Of a DNA stretch of 64,000 nucleotides, positions 25,795 through 36,174 are shown one piece after another. Positions within the stretch are counted from its first letter, which is position 1; each line of letters opens with the position of its first letter. Source of the stretch: CAZCAC01 sp964496575 (lineage in GTDB: Bacteria > Planctomycetota > UBA1135 > GCA-002686595); assembly GCA_964496575.1 (NCBI GenBank), contig CAZCAC010000016.1:37440-101439 (forward strand), written 5' to 3'. The position numbers were made by a program, and so were the translations under genes. The notes beneath the pieces were generated by a model. That model saw nothing but the letters and a program-made list of their open reading frames with translations, made no database searches and was not told the origin of the DNA.

Positions 25795-26996
25795 ACCGGC
25801 GCCTCGAGTCCGGGGAGACGCCAGGCGATCAGCTGCGCGCCTCCGTCGGGGGTCACGGTGCCGATTCCGCCCGGCATCGCGACCACGCCGAGACTCTCGC
25901 CGAAATCTGGCACGCAGGAGCGGCCGACCGAGACCGGCTTCGCCTCGCCGCTCGGTTCGACGCAGTAGAGAGTCCCACCCCACGCCCAGGTGAACCAGAG
26001 CCGGGAGCCGTCGGGACTCCACTGAAGCTGCATGAGCACGCCGGACCTGCCACCGAGGAATCCGCTGCGCCAGATCTGCCGGCGGCTCGCCACGTCGATC
26101 ACGTACACGTAGGCTCCTTCTCTCGTGGAGAAGGCGAGCCGGTCGCCGGAGGGTGAGAAGGCGCTGTCCGCGATGTCCTCCATCGGCGCCTCGAAGACCG
26201 GGTTGGGGTAGGTGGTCTCGCTGAGCATCCTTCCCGTTCTCAGGCTCCACAGGCGGACGACCGACTTGGTGTGCCCGGTGGCGAGGAGCTCGCCATCGGG
26301 AGACAATGCCATCGAGATGAGCGGCCTGTACCCCTCGAACAGCCACCGGTCTCCAGGCGGCTCGATCGTCTCGCCGGATTCGGCGTCCAGCACCAGGATG
26401 AGGGACTGGTAGTGCGTGTACAGACGCGTCCCGTCGGGACTCCAGGCGAGCTGCGGTATCCCCGAGGGCGAATCGGGTACGACCCAGCGCTGCACCAGCT
26501 CCCCATCCGGGGTCCAGAGGCTGTTGTTCCCGTGCTGATCGGCGACCGCCAGGCGCTGTCCATCCGGAGACCAGAGGAGGAGCGCGCCGTAGTTCCACAT
26601 CCGGTCGTACCGGTCGCCGGGAAGCAGGGCGAGGAGCGGTCCGGCGATCGCGCGCGATGCCTCGCCCGAGTCCCCCTCGATCGCCCAGAGCCTCACCCTC
26701 CCGTCGAGCGAGAGCCCGGCGAGCCGGCGGCCGTCGGGTGAGAAGGCGAGCTCGCGGACGTGGTCGGTGAGCTTCGGCTCGAGGTTCCGGAGAAACTCCC
26801 CGTCGGTGGTGTCGATCAGCTCGACGCGACCTCCCCCGTGCCCCGCGGCGATGAGCATCCCGTCGGGAGTCACGGCCACGGCGCGTACGTACGCCTCGGC
26901 AGACTCCTCATCGTGGGTCCCGGTTGGCACCGGGCGGGTGGAGAGACGGGGAGCGCAAACGAGAAGCAGGCAGATCGCCGGCAGGAGTGCGGTCAT
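25737..26996 (-). CDS. Secreted WD40-repeat protein, copy 2 of a tandem pair
   Basis: ATG 26996 overlaps the upstream stop by four bases (ATGA) and gives 419 residues. A short signal peptide (MTALLPAICLLLVCAP) is followed by WD40-type blades: VAVTPDGMLIAAGH, LAFSPDGRRLAGLSLDGRVRLW, LLLWSPDGQRLAVADQHGNNSLW, LAWSPDGTRLY, MALSPDGELLATGH, AFSPSGDRLAFST. It is a clear paralogue of the next gene. Its C-terminus (ALASSWMRFR) corresponds to the paralogue's ending (AYTWSRYR), so the 58-base antisense overlap with pgm is real coding overlap. Confidence 0.85.
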   Translation of the reverse strand: MTALLPAICLLLVCAPRLSTRPVPTGTHDEESAEAYVRAVAVTPDGMLIAAGHGGGRVELIDTTDGEFLRNLEPKLTDHVRELAFSPDGRRLAGLSLDGRVRLWAIEGDSGEASRAIAGPLLALLPGDRYDRMWNYGALLLWSPDGQRLAVADQHGNNSLWTPDGELVQRWVVPDSPSGIPQLAWSPDGTRLYTHYQSLILVLDAESGETIEPPGDRWLFEGYRPLISMALSPDGELLATGHTKSVVRLWSLRTGRMLSETTYPNPVFEAPMEDIADSAFSPSGDRLAFSTREGAYVYVIDVASRRQIWRSGFLGGRSGVLMQLQWSPDGSRLWFTWAWGGTLYCVEPSGEAKPVSVGRSCVPDFGESLGVVAMPGGIGTVTPDGGAQLIAWRLPGLEAPVYPSALLTIALASSWMRFR

Positions 26997-28255
26997 CGGT
27001 AACGACTCCACGTGTAGGCGCGAGCCGCCTTGTTCAGCTTGACCCAAAAGGGCCTCATCGTGAGGTACGGCGATCGGCGCGCGAGCAACGAGATCCGACC
27101 GTCGGGATCGACGAGCCCGACCCCGGCGAAGTTGGAGATCAGGCCGGTCGGGCCAGAGTAGCTCGGGATCCTCGAGTTGGCGACCGCCACGGCCACCTCG
27201 TCCCCGACGGGTTCGACGACCTCGAGTCGACCACCCCCGCACGCGAAGGCGTACCACAGCCTCGAGCCGTCGGAGCTCCAGCTGAGCTGCATCACCTCGC
27301 TGAAGTGCCCGCCCTTGTAGCCGCTGCGCCAGAGCTCCTCCAGGGTCGCGGTGTCGAGAACGTGGATCCACGAACCCTCGCGCGTCGAGAGAGCGAGCCG
27401 GTCGCCGGAGGGAGAGAAGGCGAGGTCGGCGATGTCGTGGATGATGAACTCCATGACGGCGTCGGGGTAGCTCGTCTCGGAGAGGAGCTCCCCCGTCTTC
27501 AGACTCCACATCCGCAGGCACGACTCCCAGTGCCCTGTGGCGAGGAGCTCGCCATCGGGGTGTAGCGCCAGCGAGACGATCGCGTCGGGGCACTCGATCC
27601 GCCCCACCACTCCCGGCTCGTCGATCGGCTCTCCCGTCCTCGCGCTCCGCACGACCACGTGGCGATCGTCGGCGGTGATCAGCTGATTCCCGTCGGGACT
27701 CCAGGCGAGCTGCGGGTCGCCGGACGGATCGGGGACGACCCAGCGGTGCACGATCTCCCCGTTCGCGGTCCAGAGACTGTTGTTCCCGTGGTGGTCGGTG
27801 ACCGCGAGTTGATCGCCGTCGGGTGACCAGAGCAGGAGCGAGCCGAAGTTCCAGCCGCGGTCGTACTGGTCGCCCGGAAACAGGGCCACGAGCGGTCCCG
27901 CGGTCCGAGACAACCTCTCGATCGAATCCCCCTCGAACGCCCACAGCATCACCTTTCCGTCGAGCGAGAGTCCGGCGAGCCGACTGCCGTCGGGTGAGAA
28001 CACGAGCTCCCGGGCGTCGTCGGTGAGCTTCGGTTCGAGGTCGCAAAGGAGCTCGCCCGTCTCCGCGTCGATCACCTCGACGCGCCCCCCCGCGTGTCCG
28101 GCGACGACGATGCTCCCGACCGGAGCCAGGGCTGCGGCGCGCACGTACACCTCGCGATCCTCGTCGGAGGGGCTTCCGAAGCTCGTCGCACAGGCCGACA
28201 GCTCGGCGTAGAGGAGGAGGGAGAGGCAGAGCGGGAGGCGGTGTTGGGACTTCAT
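26993..28255 (-). CDS. WD40-repeat lipoprotein, copy 1 of a tandem pair
   Basis: ATG 28255 gives 420 residues. The signal ends in a lipobox (LYAELSAC). Blades follow the same order as the neighbouring copy: LVFSPDGSRLAGLSLDGKVMLW, LLLWSPDGDQLAVTDHHGNNSLW, LAWSPDGNQLI, LALHPDGELLATGH, LAFSPSGDRLALST, LSWSSDGSRLW. The partner is translationally coupled through an ATGA overlap. Copy 2 has lost the lipobox Cys, so the two products probably locate differently. Binding partner unknown. Confidence 0.87.
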   Translation of the reverse strand: MKSQHRLPLCLSLLLYAELSACATSFGSPSDEDREVYVRAAALAPVGSIVVAGHAGGRVEVIDAETGELLCDLEPKLTDDARELVFSPDGSRLAGLSLDGKVMLWAFEGDSIERLSRTAGPLVALFPGDQYDRGWNFGSLLLWSPDGDQLAVTDHHGNNSLWTANGEIVHRWVVPDPSGDPQLAWSPDGNQLITADDRHVVVRSARTGEPIDEPGVVGRIECPDAIVSLALHPDGELLATGHWESCLRMWSLKTGELLSETSYPDAVMEFIIHDIADLAFSPSGDRLALSTREGSWIHVLDTATLEELWRSGYKGGHFSEVMQLSWSSDGSRLWYAFACGGGRLEVVEPVGDEVAVAVANSRIPSYSGPTGLISNFAGVGLVDPDGRISLLARRSPYLTMRPFWVKLNKAARAYTWSRYR

Positions 28256-28394
28256 TCTCTCGCGTCGTGCTCCGGCGGCGGCGAGGGACTCACGATTCCG
28301 GCAGGGGACGACGCGCCCTGGAACCGAGGCGGTTCGCCCGGGTTCCGCGGGAAGAGGGAAGATACGGAAGATACGGAACCTGGTTCCGTGTCGA

Positions 28395-31300
28395 TCAATC
28401 GGGGATCAGCTGGATCAGCTGCTCCGCCTGCTCCCTCACATGGCGGTTTCGCTGCAGGGGATCCCCGGCCACTCGGGCGAGTGCATCGCGGGCGAAGACG
28501 AGCCGACTGCCGTCGTGAACGCGGGTCAGCTCGCTGACCGCCAGGCCACACTCCCACCGGTCCCCGTCGGCGAGCCCGGCGAGAATCAGCTCCTCTCCAT
28601 CCGCTCGCCCGAGGATCGAGAGGCTGACGGCCGCGGCGATCCGCACCCGGCTCTCCGGATCGGCCAGGAGGTTCCGCAGGATCGGCAGGTTCCGCGGTCG
28701 ATCCTCCGGCCCCTCTTCGACCAGGAGGCGAGCGGCCTCCGTGCGGGCCAGGACGTCGTCCTCGGCGGCCAGCCGTCGGTAGAACTCCTGCGCCGAAGCG
28801 GGGCCGATCTGCTTCACCGCCGCCTGAATCGTCTCGGGGCGGAGCAGCCACTCGTTCTCGCGGGGGTCGATCAGTTCCGGCTTCTCCGCCGTCCTCAGCT
28901 CGTCCCATTCCGCGCCGATGGCCTCCAGATCGCGGAGGCTCTCGTACCGCGCTTCTTGCCGCGCGATGAGCTGCATGGATCGGAACCCCGCGTGGCGACC
29001 GCGACGTTCGTCATCGCGCACGTCCACGTACAGCTCGGTGAGCAGCGGCAGGGCCTCCTCCGCCTTCAGCTCCCCCAGCGCCCACACGATCGACGCGCGG
29101 GACAGACCGCTCTCCAGGTCCAGCGCGTCGATCAGCGGCTGGAGCGACGAGGGATCACGGAGCGAGCCGCACGCTCTGGCCGCGTTGGAGCGTACGATTC
29201 GATCCTTGCTGCGAAGCGCCTCGTGCAGCAAGGGAAGGATCGGCGCACCGGCGTACTGGAACACCTGCTGGGCGAATCGCGCCGCGCCGTAGTTCGACGC
29301 GGGCCCGGGATCGTGAGGTCGAGTGTACGCCCGGAGAAGGACCTCCGAGCAGCCGGGTCGAGTCAGGAGCGATCGGGAGAGAGCCTGGAAGATCTGCTCG
29401 CGCCTCCCGTAGCCATCCGACGAGATCGGGTACTCCAGCAGCAACTCGAAGAGCTCGGGCGTCGCGTTCGGAGCCAGGACGAGGATGATCTCCTCCCTCC
29501 GGGACGAATCCCGCGTCTCCTCCAGGAGCCGCTCGATCGCGTCGATCTCCGGCAAGGTGCCCAGCCGGCCCAGCGCCAGCACCGCCTCGCGGCGAACCAG
29601 CGCGTCCGGGTCCTGGAGCAACCCTCGCAGCTCGGGGATGGCGATCACTCCACCCACCTCCCCCAGCAGCCGGGCCACGTTCAGCCGATTCGGCCCGTGC
29701 GGATCCCCGGTCAGCTCCTGGAGGGTGGACAGGAACGACTCCGGATCCGCCAGGATCAGGCTGCGCCCGCCGGCGAGCGCACGCGCGCGCAAGTAGGGGT
29801 TCGGGTCGGCGGCGAATCGGGCGAAGTCCGCCGCGGAGCGGATGGAGAGGCCAGCCTGACGAGCCTCCGCCTCCCACTGGACGTGCGGGTCGATGGTCAG
29901 CTCGACCTCGAGCTCCACGATGGCCAGGCCCGGGGGCTCGAGGCCTCGCTCGATGATGCAGAGGCCGCGCGTTCCGCAATGGTACGTCTTGTCGCGGAGC
30001 GTCTGCGCGCGGAGCAGGAAGCCCCCGAGGTAAGGCACCTGGCGGGACGGGGGGCCATACTTCTTCTCGCGGACGCGGCTCGCCTCGCTCGTGTCGAGGT
30101 AGCGCGGGACGCCCTTCTCGACGATCTTCGCCCCGGCGGCATCCCAGAGCTCCGGCGTGAAGCGCCGGTGGTTGTAGTTCCGGTGGCGGCCGTACTCGAT
30201 GTCGTAGACGAGGCGCAAGCCCTCGTCCTGCTTCTCGATCCGGGCGATCTTGTCGGAGGACAATCCGTCCGACTGGTGGTAGGAGGTGACCACCGCGGTC
30301 GCGGGATCGGCCACGAGCAATCCTCCGCCGTGGTCGCCCCACGCGCTGGCGAAGAAGACCCGCTCCCCCACGGCCGCGCCGGAGACGATCCGGTTCCCGG
30401 GAAGCCCGTCGCCGCGGGTCAGCGCACAGGTGACGCGATCGGCGGAGTCGAGCACGGCGAGACCCAGGTCGGTGCAGAGCCAGCTCCTCCCGCCCGCCTC
30501 GTCGGGAACCACCGCGAACACGCAGTTGCCGGGGATGACGTTCCTGCGAGCCCCGGCCCCCACCGGGGTCTCGGTCCCATCGGACGCGATTATCGACAAC
30601 CCGCTCCGCTCCTCCTGGCGATCCCAGGCGTGAGGCCCGTGGGGCCACTCGTCGCGCGGATCCTCGTAGCGCCGCGGGTAGCTGTCGGCCTTCCCGAGCA
30701 CCAGAAGCTCCCCGGGTGTGAGGAGCAGCGTGCGGCTAGGGCTGTCCAGCTGGCGGACGAGGAGGTCGGCGGAGACCGCGTGTGTGCTCTCCAGCTCCGC
30801 GCGCTGGATCGGTCGGGACCAGGACAGGGTCCCCCGCCGGAGCTCGACGGGTAGCGCGCTCGAGATCGGTTCGTTCGACGGATCCCAGGGAGCACTGATC
30901 TCGACGAGGACGCCACGGGCCTCGTCCAGAACGTAGTTCGGATACCCCGCTCCAAACACCAGCCGCCCCTCGTCCGTTCCGTAGAGAGAGAACGGCCCGT
31001 TGATGCACGGCGCCTTTCGCCGTGGCTTCGTCTCGATTCGCAACACCGTGATGGCGAGCGTGTCGCGATCGATGATGCAGGGCCGATCGTAGAGGCTGTC
31101 GTTCACCCACACGCTACCGAACAGCACATCGTCCACGAGCACGACGAGCCCGACGTCGCTCCGCCCGTTCCGGACGGGAGCCCAGGTATCCGCTTTCCGA
31201 TCGTAGCGCCGCAGCCCCGGACCGCCATCGACCCAGACGTACCGATCGTCGATCAGCAGTTGACCGAACGCGCTCCGTTCTCCCCGGTGCAGCTCGCGGG

Positions 31301-33905
31301 CAGAGTAGGCGCGGAGCTCCAGGGTCTTCGTGTCGAGCCGCTGCACGTTTCGCTTCGTACTGATCCACAGCTCCTGGCCATCCAGCGCGAGGTCCTGGAC
31401 TCCGTTGTCGAACCGATGGCTCGCCGGCTGGTCCGCTCTGGTGTGGATGGAGCGCCGGCTGTCCGGCAGGTCCCCGTGCAACCAGAGGTGGCCGACCGAC
31501 CAGTTCGAGCAGTCGATCCGGTAGAGACCCCGGGGCGTGCCGACCCAGGCGAGGCCGTCATCGGTGACGATCACCCGGGCCGCTTCGGCGAGGGCGACCC
31601 GGATCACCGGCTGGCCGGCGCGATCCCAGACCGCGACTCCCCACGGGTGTCCCGAGTAGAGGAAGTGCTCGTCGCGTGCGAGGCTCAGCACGGTGCGATC
31701 CGAGACGAGGAGCCGCACCTGTTCCGGCACGTTCGCCCAGCGAACCGCGGCGCCGATCTCCGCGTCCTGGAAGCTCCCGACCCGTCGCCGCGCCAGCTGC
31801 CGCCCGGCGGCGGTGTCTCCGTATCCGGAGAGAAGTTCCTCGAGCTCATCCAGCCCGGCCGGATCGGCGTGCTGGACGATCAACGTCAGGCAGGCCCCCA
31901 CGTCCTCCTCGAGGTCGTTGCTGTCGCCCAGACGGTTGTCCTGGTCGGGTTCCCACCAGTTCCCGAAGGGTTTCGCTCCGGCAGCGATCCGCAGCCCCAG
32001 CGTCCGCAGTCGATCGAGCTCGCCGACCCGCTCGTACCGCCGCATCAGGCGATAGGCGAGGTCGAAGTGGTTCCGGAACTTCGTCGGGTGGTAGTCCCCA
32101 TCGCCACGCACGAGCTCGAGCTCGACGTCGCTCTCCAGCAGCGACTCGAGCGCGGCGATGATCTCGCCCGCCTCGTCTCCACCTTGCAGCTCGAGCAGCT
32201 CGAGCCGAACGCTCGCGTTCTCCGGATCGGCCTCGAGGACGGCCTCGAGGAATCGCCGGTGCTCGTCCTCGCCGAGACTGCGATATCGATCGCGCCAGGA
32301 CTCGAACAGGTGGCTGCGGCCCGTCCCCTTCGTCCGCTCGAGCTTCTTCGCGATCTCGTGGGCACACGCCTGACGCTCATCCAGCACCCAGAGCGCGTGG
32401 TGCCTGGCGGCGGGAACCGTCAGCCCCGGCAGCTCCGCACGCAACCACTCCCGGAACTCCGCTTCGCGCTCGATCAGCCTCGCTCGGGTCCGGAGCTCCT
32501 CCAGGCCATCCAGCCTCTCCAGCGCACTCGGATCCGCCTCGAGCCGCCGGAGATTCGCCTCGAATGCCTCCACGGGCTTGCCCAGCGCGGCGTAGATCCG
32601 GCTGAGCCGGCCGGCGATGTCCGCGTGGAGCCGGGAACGATCGTCCCCCGTTCTCACCAGGTGGAAGGCCGCCGAGTGGTGAGGGACATCGGGTCCGCGG
32701 GTCACCTCCTCGACATCGGGAAGATCCGGCTCCTGGAAGGGAAGCGAGAGCGCTCGCTCGTAGTGGCGCGCGGCCTCCTCGCCGCGCCCGGCATCCTCGC
32801 CGATCCGACCGAGCCGACAGGCGGCCGAGAGGGGATCGAAGGCCGCCTCGCGAACGTACGCTTCCTCCAGCTCCAGAGCCGCCTCCGAGCTGCCCTCGTG
32901 GAAGCGAATGCGCGCCAGCACGCGACGGAGTCGGTTCTCGCCGCCGCGAATCGACTCCTCGAGCCGGGCGATCAGCTCGGTCTCCTGCCCCTGGTCCTTG
33001 AACGCACCATGGGCGAGCCGAATGAACTCCTTCCTCGAGACCCCGCCGTAGGCACCCCCACCAGGGAATCCTCCGAGCGAGTAACCGAGAGTGGCAGGCG
33101 AACCCGGCTTCAGGTTCGGATTCCTATCCATGTCTATCGCCAGCAACGGCTCGCGAAGCACGGAGAGCGCTTCCTCGGGCCGCTCCTGTCGCTTCAGAAA
33201 GAACGCGTAGTCGAGAGCCATCTGCAGGCCGAGGCCGTCGAACCCGGCCGGTTCGAATCGTCGCTTCTCGACGAGCGGCTCTCCGGCCTCCCAGCCGATC
33301 ACCACCTCGACCTGGTGGGGTTCCGAGCGCCGGCGGTGGATCTGCCAGACGCGTTCGAGCTCCGCCTCCGCTTCGACCAGCGCGTCGAGAGCGATGAACC
33401 TCCGAATGAGCCAGTTGTCGCGGTGGCTGCCTGGACCATGGCTGAAGGGCCCGACCCGGCCCGACGCGATGAACGCGACACCCGACTCGGACGGCGCGTC
33501 GGGGACGTAGCCATCCCGGGGAAGGGTGCCCTCCGCCCAGCCGTGCCCCTCCGTATCGGCCACGCGTCGCGCGGCCGCGCGATAGCTGTCCAGCGCCTCC
33601 GGGCGACGTCCGAGGGCTAGCAGGAGGTCGCCGGCGACGACCTTGCCCAGCGGCCAGGAGAGCTCTTCGAGGTGAGCCTCGAGCAGGGCGAGGTACGTCG
33701 CGGGCTCTTCCCGCGCCAGCCGCACCGCGTGATGCTGCGCGCCCGGGATCTTCAGGAAGGCGAGGAAGGCGTCCTCACGCTGGCCCACCTCCCGCAGCTG
33801 CCAGGCAGCCTGGAAGGGGTCCTTCTCTCCCCCGGGGAGCGACAGGGGCGGCCGCAGATCCTGCGCCACGGCCAGTACACAAACCATTGCGAACGGAATC
33901 ATCAT
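28395..33905 (-). CDS. Giant secreted TPR / beta-propeller / HEAT-repeat protein
   Basis: ATG 33905 (of three successive start codons) follows GAGAGG and gives 1,836 residues with a short signal (MMIPFAMVCVLAVAQ). Residues about 25-740 are TPR-like helical pairs (AFLAFLKIPG, AARHYERALSLPF, AFEANLRRLEADPSALE). About 750-1330 is a two-component-regulator-type propeller (GLAWVGTPRGLYRIDCSNW, DGLPGNRIVSGAAVGERVFFAS, HQSDGLSSDKIARIE). About 1370-1836 is a run of HEAT repeats (DPDALVRREAVLALGRLG, IVRSNAARACGSLRDP, RVRIAAAVSLSILG). The architecture suggests a large scaffold outside the cytoplasm. No catalytic motif is visible. Confidence 0.85.
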   Translation of the reverse strand: MMIPFAMVCVLAVAQDLRPPLSLPGGEKDPFQAAWQLREVGQREDAFLAFLKIPGAQHHAVRLAREEPATYLALLEAHLEELSWPLGKVVAGDLLLALGRRPEALDSYRAAARRVADTEGHGWAEGTLPRDGYVPDAPSESGVAFIASGRVGPFSHGPGSHRDNWLIRRFIALDALVEAEAELERVWQIHRRRSEPHQVEVVIGWEAGEPLVEKRRFEPAGFDGLGLQMALDYAFFLKRQERPEEALSVLREPLLAIDMDRNPNLKPGSPATLGYSLGGFPGGGAYGGVSRKEFIRLAHGAFKDQGQETELIARLEESIRGGENRLRRVLARIRFHEGSSEAALELEEAYVREAAFDPLSAACRLGRIGEDAGRGEEAARHYERALSLPFQEPDLPDVEEVTRGPDVPHHSAAFHLVRTGDDRSRLHADIAGRLSRIYAALGKPVEAFEANLRRLEADPSALERLDGLEELRTRARLIEREAEFREWLRAELPGLTVPAARHHALWVLDERQACAHEIAKKLERTKGTGRSHLFESWRDRYRSLGEDEHRRFLEAVLEADPENASVRLELLELQGGDEAGEIIAALESLLESDVELELVRGDGDYHPTKFRNHFDLAYRLMRRYERVGELDRLRTLGLRIAAGAKPFGNWWEPDQDNRLGDSNDLEEDVGACLTLIVQHADPAGLDELEELLSGYGDTAAGRQLARRRVGSFQDAEIGAAVRWANVPEQVRLLVSDRTVLSLARDEHFLYSGHPWGVAVWDRAGQPVIRVALAEAARVIVTDDGLAWVGTPRGLYRIDCSNWSVGHLWLHGDLPDSRRSIHTRADQPASHRFDNGVQDLALDGQELWISTKRNVQRLDTKTLELRAYSARELHRGERSAFGQLLIDDRYVWVDGGPGLRRYDRKADTWAPVRNGRSDVGLVVLVDDVLFGSVWVNDSLYDRPCIIDRDTLAITVLRIETKPRRKAPCINGPFSLYGTDEGRLVFGAGYPNYVLDEARGVLVEISAPWDPSNEPISSALPVELRRGTLSWSRPIQRAELESTHAVSADLLVRQLDSPSRTLLLTPGELLVLGKADSYPRRYEDPRDEWPHGPHAWDRQEERSGLSIIASDGTETPVGAGARRNVIPGNCVFAVVPDEAGGRSWLCTDLGLAVLDSADRVTCALTRGDGLPGNRIVSGAAVGERVFFASAWGDHGGGLLVADPATAVVTSYHQSDGLSSDKIARIEKQDEGLRLVYDIEYGRHRNYNHRRFTPELWDAAGAKIVEKGVPRYLDTSEASRVREKKYGPPSRQVPYLGGFLLRAQTLRDKTYHCGTRGLCIIERGLEPPGLAIVELEVELTIDPHVQWEAEARQAGLSIRSAADFARFAADPNPYLRARALAGGRSLILADPESFLSTLQELTGDPHGPNRLNVARLLGEVGGVIAIPELRGLLQDPDALVRREAVLALGRLGTLPEIDAIERLLEETRDSSRREEIILVLAPNATPELFELLLEYPISSDGYGRREQIFQALSRSLLTRPGCSEVLLRAYTRPHDPGPASNYGAARFAQQVFQYAGAPILPLLHEALRSKDRIVRSNAARACGSLRDPSSLQPLIDALDLESGLSRASIVWALGELKAEEALPLLTELYVDVRDDERRGRHAGFRSMQLIARQEARYESLRDLEAIGAEWDELRTAEKPELIDPRENEWLLRPETIQAAVKQIGPASAQEFYRRLAAEDDVLARTEAARLLVEEGPEDRPRNLPILRNLLADPESRVRIAAAVSLSILGRADGEELILAGLADGDRWECGLAVSELTRVHDGSRLVFARDALARVAGDPLQRNRHVREQAEQLIQLIPD

Positions 33906-34494
33906 CACTACCTCTCGAGCACCAGGAACAGGTCCTGAGCACTGTCAGCAAGAACGATACCAGCGACCCCCGCCGGCGGGACGTAACGGGTTCGAAACAG
34001 CCCGAGGTGGCACCCTCCCGCTCCCGGACGCCCGCGGGAAGCGCGTCGAGGAGAGCGGTTGCGCACTGTCCGTCGAGCATTCCGCTCTCTTCGGGAACGC
34101 AGGTGAGGGTGCTCACCACCCGACGATCTGGTTCTCGTGCCTCCGGCGTGAGTCGTCGACCCGTGAAACCCGGCTGGCACGAACCGCCCTCGAGGGGCCA
34201 GAGTCCTCGCTTCGGAGCCTGCCCTGCGGGAGCCAGGTCGTCCGTGAGGAGCGCACCCGTGGCACCCGAGTGCAAGCGGGAGAAACCCCAATCGACATCG
34301 ATGACTTCGGAGGCGGGGACGAGCAATCCACGACTGACGATCCTGCGCACTCCGCACAGGAATCGGGCGGCTGCCGATCTCACGCCGCGTACACGACCAG
34401 AATCCTCGCGCGCAAGATACCTGGAGACTCTACACTGGTCGATGTCGAGTATCATTCGACTTCGTGGATGAAGCGGTGTCACGAGGCTAGTGCA
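33906..34494. other. 589-base intergenic region without a supported gene
   Basis: The region separates two divergently transcribed genes. Several open frames exist on both strands but they are arginine/serine-rich or lack ribosome sites and domain features. The last 100 bases are AT-richer and probably hold the promoter of the glycosyltransferase gene. I see no RNA gene or repeat in it. Confidence 0.5.
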
Positions 34495-36129
34495 ATGACC
34501 ACCGAGAAGCACCTGAACAGGACGAAGAGGCTACCTCGCCTCCAGTCCACGATAGGCTTGGCCGTGGCGTGCCTCGTGTTCTCCTTGATCACGTACCATT
34601 ATTGGACGGTGATCGGTGATCACGTCGTAGACGATGCTTTCATCTTCTTTCGCTACGCCGACAATCTCGTGCACGGTGACGGGTTGACCTTCAATCCCGG
34701 GGAGCGGGTGGAGGGATACACGAGCTTTCTGTGGACTCTACTCGTCGCCTTCGGCATCGCCTCGGGGCTACCTGCGCTCGGCTTCGCTCAGATCGCGGGA
34801 GTGATCCTGGCCCTCGTAACTCTGTACTTCGTCTGGCGCTCCGCCCGCATCCTGTTCGACGAGAATCCCCTCTTGAGCGCCTTCCCGCCACTCTTCCTGG
34901 CGCTCAATCGCACGTTCGTCATCTGGTCCATCGAGGCGATGGAGACCAAGTTGTACGGCGCGTGCGTCGCCGCTGCGTTCTTCTTCTGGCTGAGAGGCGC
35001 GGCGCCAAAGTCTCGGAGGATCGGATTCCCCCTGGTCGGAATGAGCTTGGGACTCGCCGCCTTGACCCGGCCTGAGGGATATCTGATCGCCGCGATGTTC
35101 TTCGCCCTGCAGCTGATCGCCTGCGTTCGGACGCGCGCCTTCGGGCAGTTCGCCGTCGAGCTCGCCAGCTGCGTTCTGCTGATAGGCGGTCACCTGGCCT
35201 TCCGGCTCGGCTACTACGGCGAGCCCTTGCCCAACACGTTCTATGCCAAGGTCAATGGAATCCAGCTGGATGCGGGCGCCCAGTATCTATGGATGCTGGT
35301 CAAGGAGAATGGATTCCTGTTCTACTCACCGATACCGATACTCGGAATCTTCGCGTGGTTGCGTACCGGTAGTTCCTCGGTGCAGAAGTGGTTCGTCATC
35401 CTCCTACCGGTGGTCACCGCCGTCTACTTGCTCCTGATCGGCGGCGACTACTTCGAGTTTCGCTTCTTCGATGTGGCGTTGCCCTTCTGGGCTTTTCTCG
35501 GCGCAGGTGGCGTTCAGTTCCTCTATCGGGTGATCTCGAGGAAGATAAGGGCCACGGCCGCCGTGGCCGCCGTGGTGCTTTCGAGCTGTGTCTTGTTCTG
35601 CAACGGGCTAACCGTGCTGCGTCCCCACCAGGGAAACAAGGTGTTGAGCAGCCCAGAACGTGAAGCACGATTCACCGAGACCTACGCCGAAACCGCTCGT
35701 TGGCTCGCCCTCAATCTCGATCCGGGGGAGTCCATCGCCATCCGGCCGGCCGGCGTCATTCCCTACCTCACCCGCGCCTATAGCCTCGATCTCTACGGGC
35801 TCAACGACTACGAGATAGCACACTCATCCGAGCTGGTCGATGAACAGCGGGTGATCGCTCATCAGCGAAAGGTCGGCCGAGACTATGCTGAAGCGAGGGG
35901 CATCACCTACTTCATCGGAAGTCCCCGCGTCGGCAATCGCCGCTGCCCTGCGGGACAGTGCACGTCGGTGGAGATTGCGCCCGGGGAGCACTTTCGCTTC
36001 TTGCCTCTGACGACGGCCGCGAAGTTCTCCAAGCGACACTACTCCCTTGATGAGCACGCGGGCTCACTGGAAGGATGGACGCCCGTGGATCGTCAACTCG
36101 ACTCGGAGGGAAGGTCTTCTCGGCCCTGA
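34495..36129 (+). CDS. GT-C type membrane glycosyltransferase
   Basis: ATG 34495 (MTTEKHLNRTKR) gives 544 residues; an in-frame ATG at 34468 is an alternative. About ten hydrophobic segments follow. The first outer loop carries DDAFIFFRYADNLVHGDGLTFN and GERVEGYTSFLW, the DD-type catalytic loop of GT-C polyprenyl-phosphate-dependent transferases resembling the AftB/ArnT group. The C-terminal 150 residues are soluble (ARWLALNLDPGESIAI). It would move a sugar from a lipid carrier onto an envelope acceptor; donor and acceptor are unknown. Codon usage is visibly AT-richer than the neighbours (more TTT, ATA, TTG). Confidence 0.85.
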   Translation: MTTEKHLNRTKRLPRLQSTIGLAVACLVFSLITYHYWTVIGDHVVDDAFIFFRYADNLVHGDGLTFNPGERVEGYTSFLWTLLVAFGIASGLPALGFAQIAGVILALVTLYFVWRSARILFDENPLLSAFPPLFLALNRTFVIWSIEAMETKLYGACVAAAFFFWLRGAAPKSRRIGFPLVGMSLGLAALTRPEGYLIAAMFFALQLIACVRTRAFGQFAVELASCVLLIGGHLAFRLGYYGEPLPNTFYAKVNGIQLDAGAQYLWMLVKENGFLFYSPIPILGIFAWLRTGSSSVQKWFVILLPVVTAVYLLLIGGDYFEFRFFDVALPFWAFLGAGGVQFLYRVISRKIRATAAVAAVVLSSCVLFCNGLTVLRPHQGNKVLSSPEREARFTETYAETARWLALNLDPGESIAIRPAGVIPYLTRAYSLDLYGLNDYEIAHSSELVDEQRVIAHQRKVGRDYAEARGITYFIGSPRVGNRRCPAGQCTSVEIAPGEHFRFLPLTTAAKFSKRHYSLDEHAGSLEGWTPVDRQLDSEGRSSRP

Positions 36130-36146
36130 TCAGTCGCTACAATCGT

Positions 36147-36167
36147 CGCCCGGCCAGGAGCCGGGCG
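36147..36167. terminator. Bidirectional hairpin between convergent genes
   Basis: CGCCCGGC (36147-36154) pairs perfectly with GCCGGGCG (36160-36167) around a CAGGA loop. It sits 18 bases after the glycosyltransferase stop and 8 bases before the stop of the convergent arylsulfotransferase gene, so it can serve both. Confidence 0.7.
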
Positions 36168-36174
36168 CAGGCTA

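Noticed and set aside
33990..34010. GGGTTCGAAAC as the T-arm of a tRNA
   Set aside because: No acceptor stem, anticodon arm or CCA-end context can be folded around it.
33906..34494. Open frames in the intergenic region as hidden genes
   Set aside because: No ribosome site, domain, signal peptide or biased composition supports any of them.
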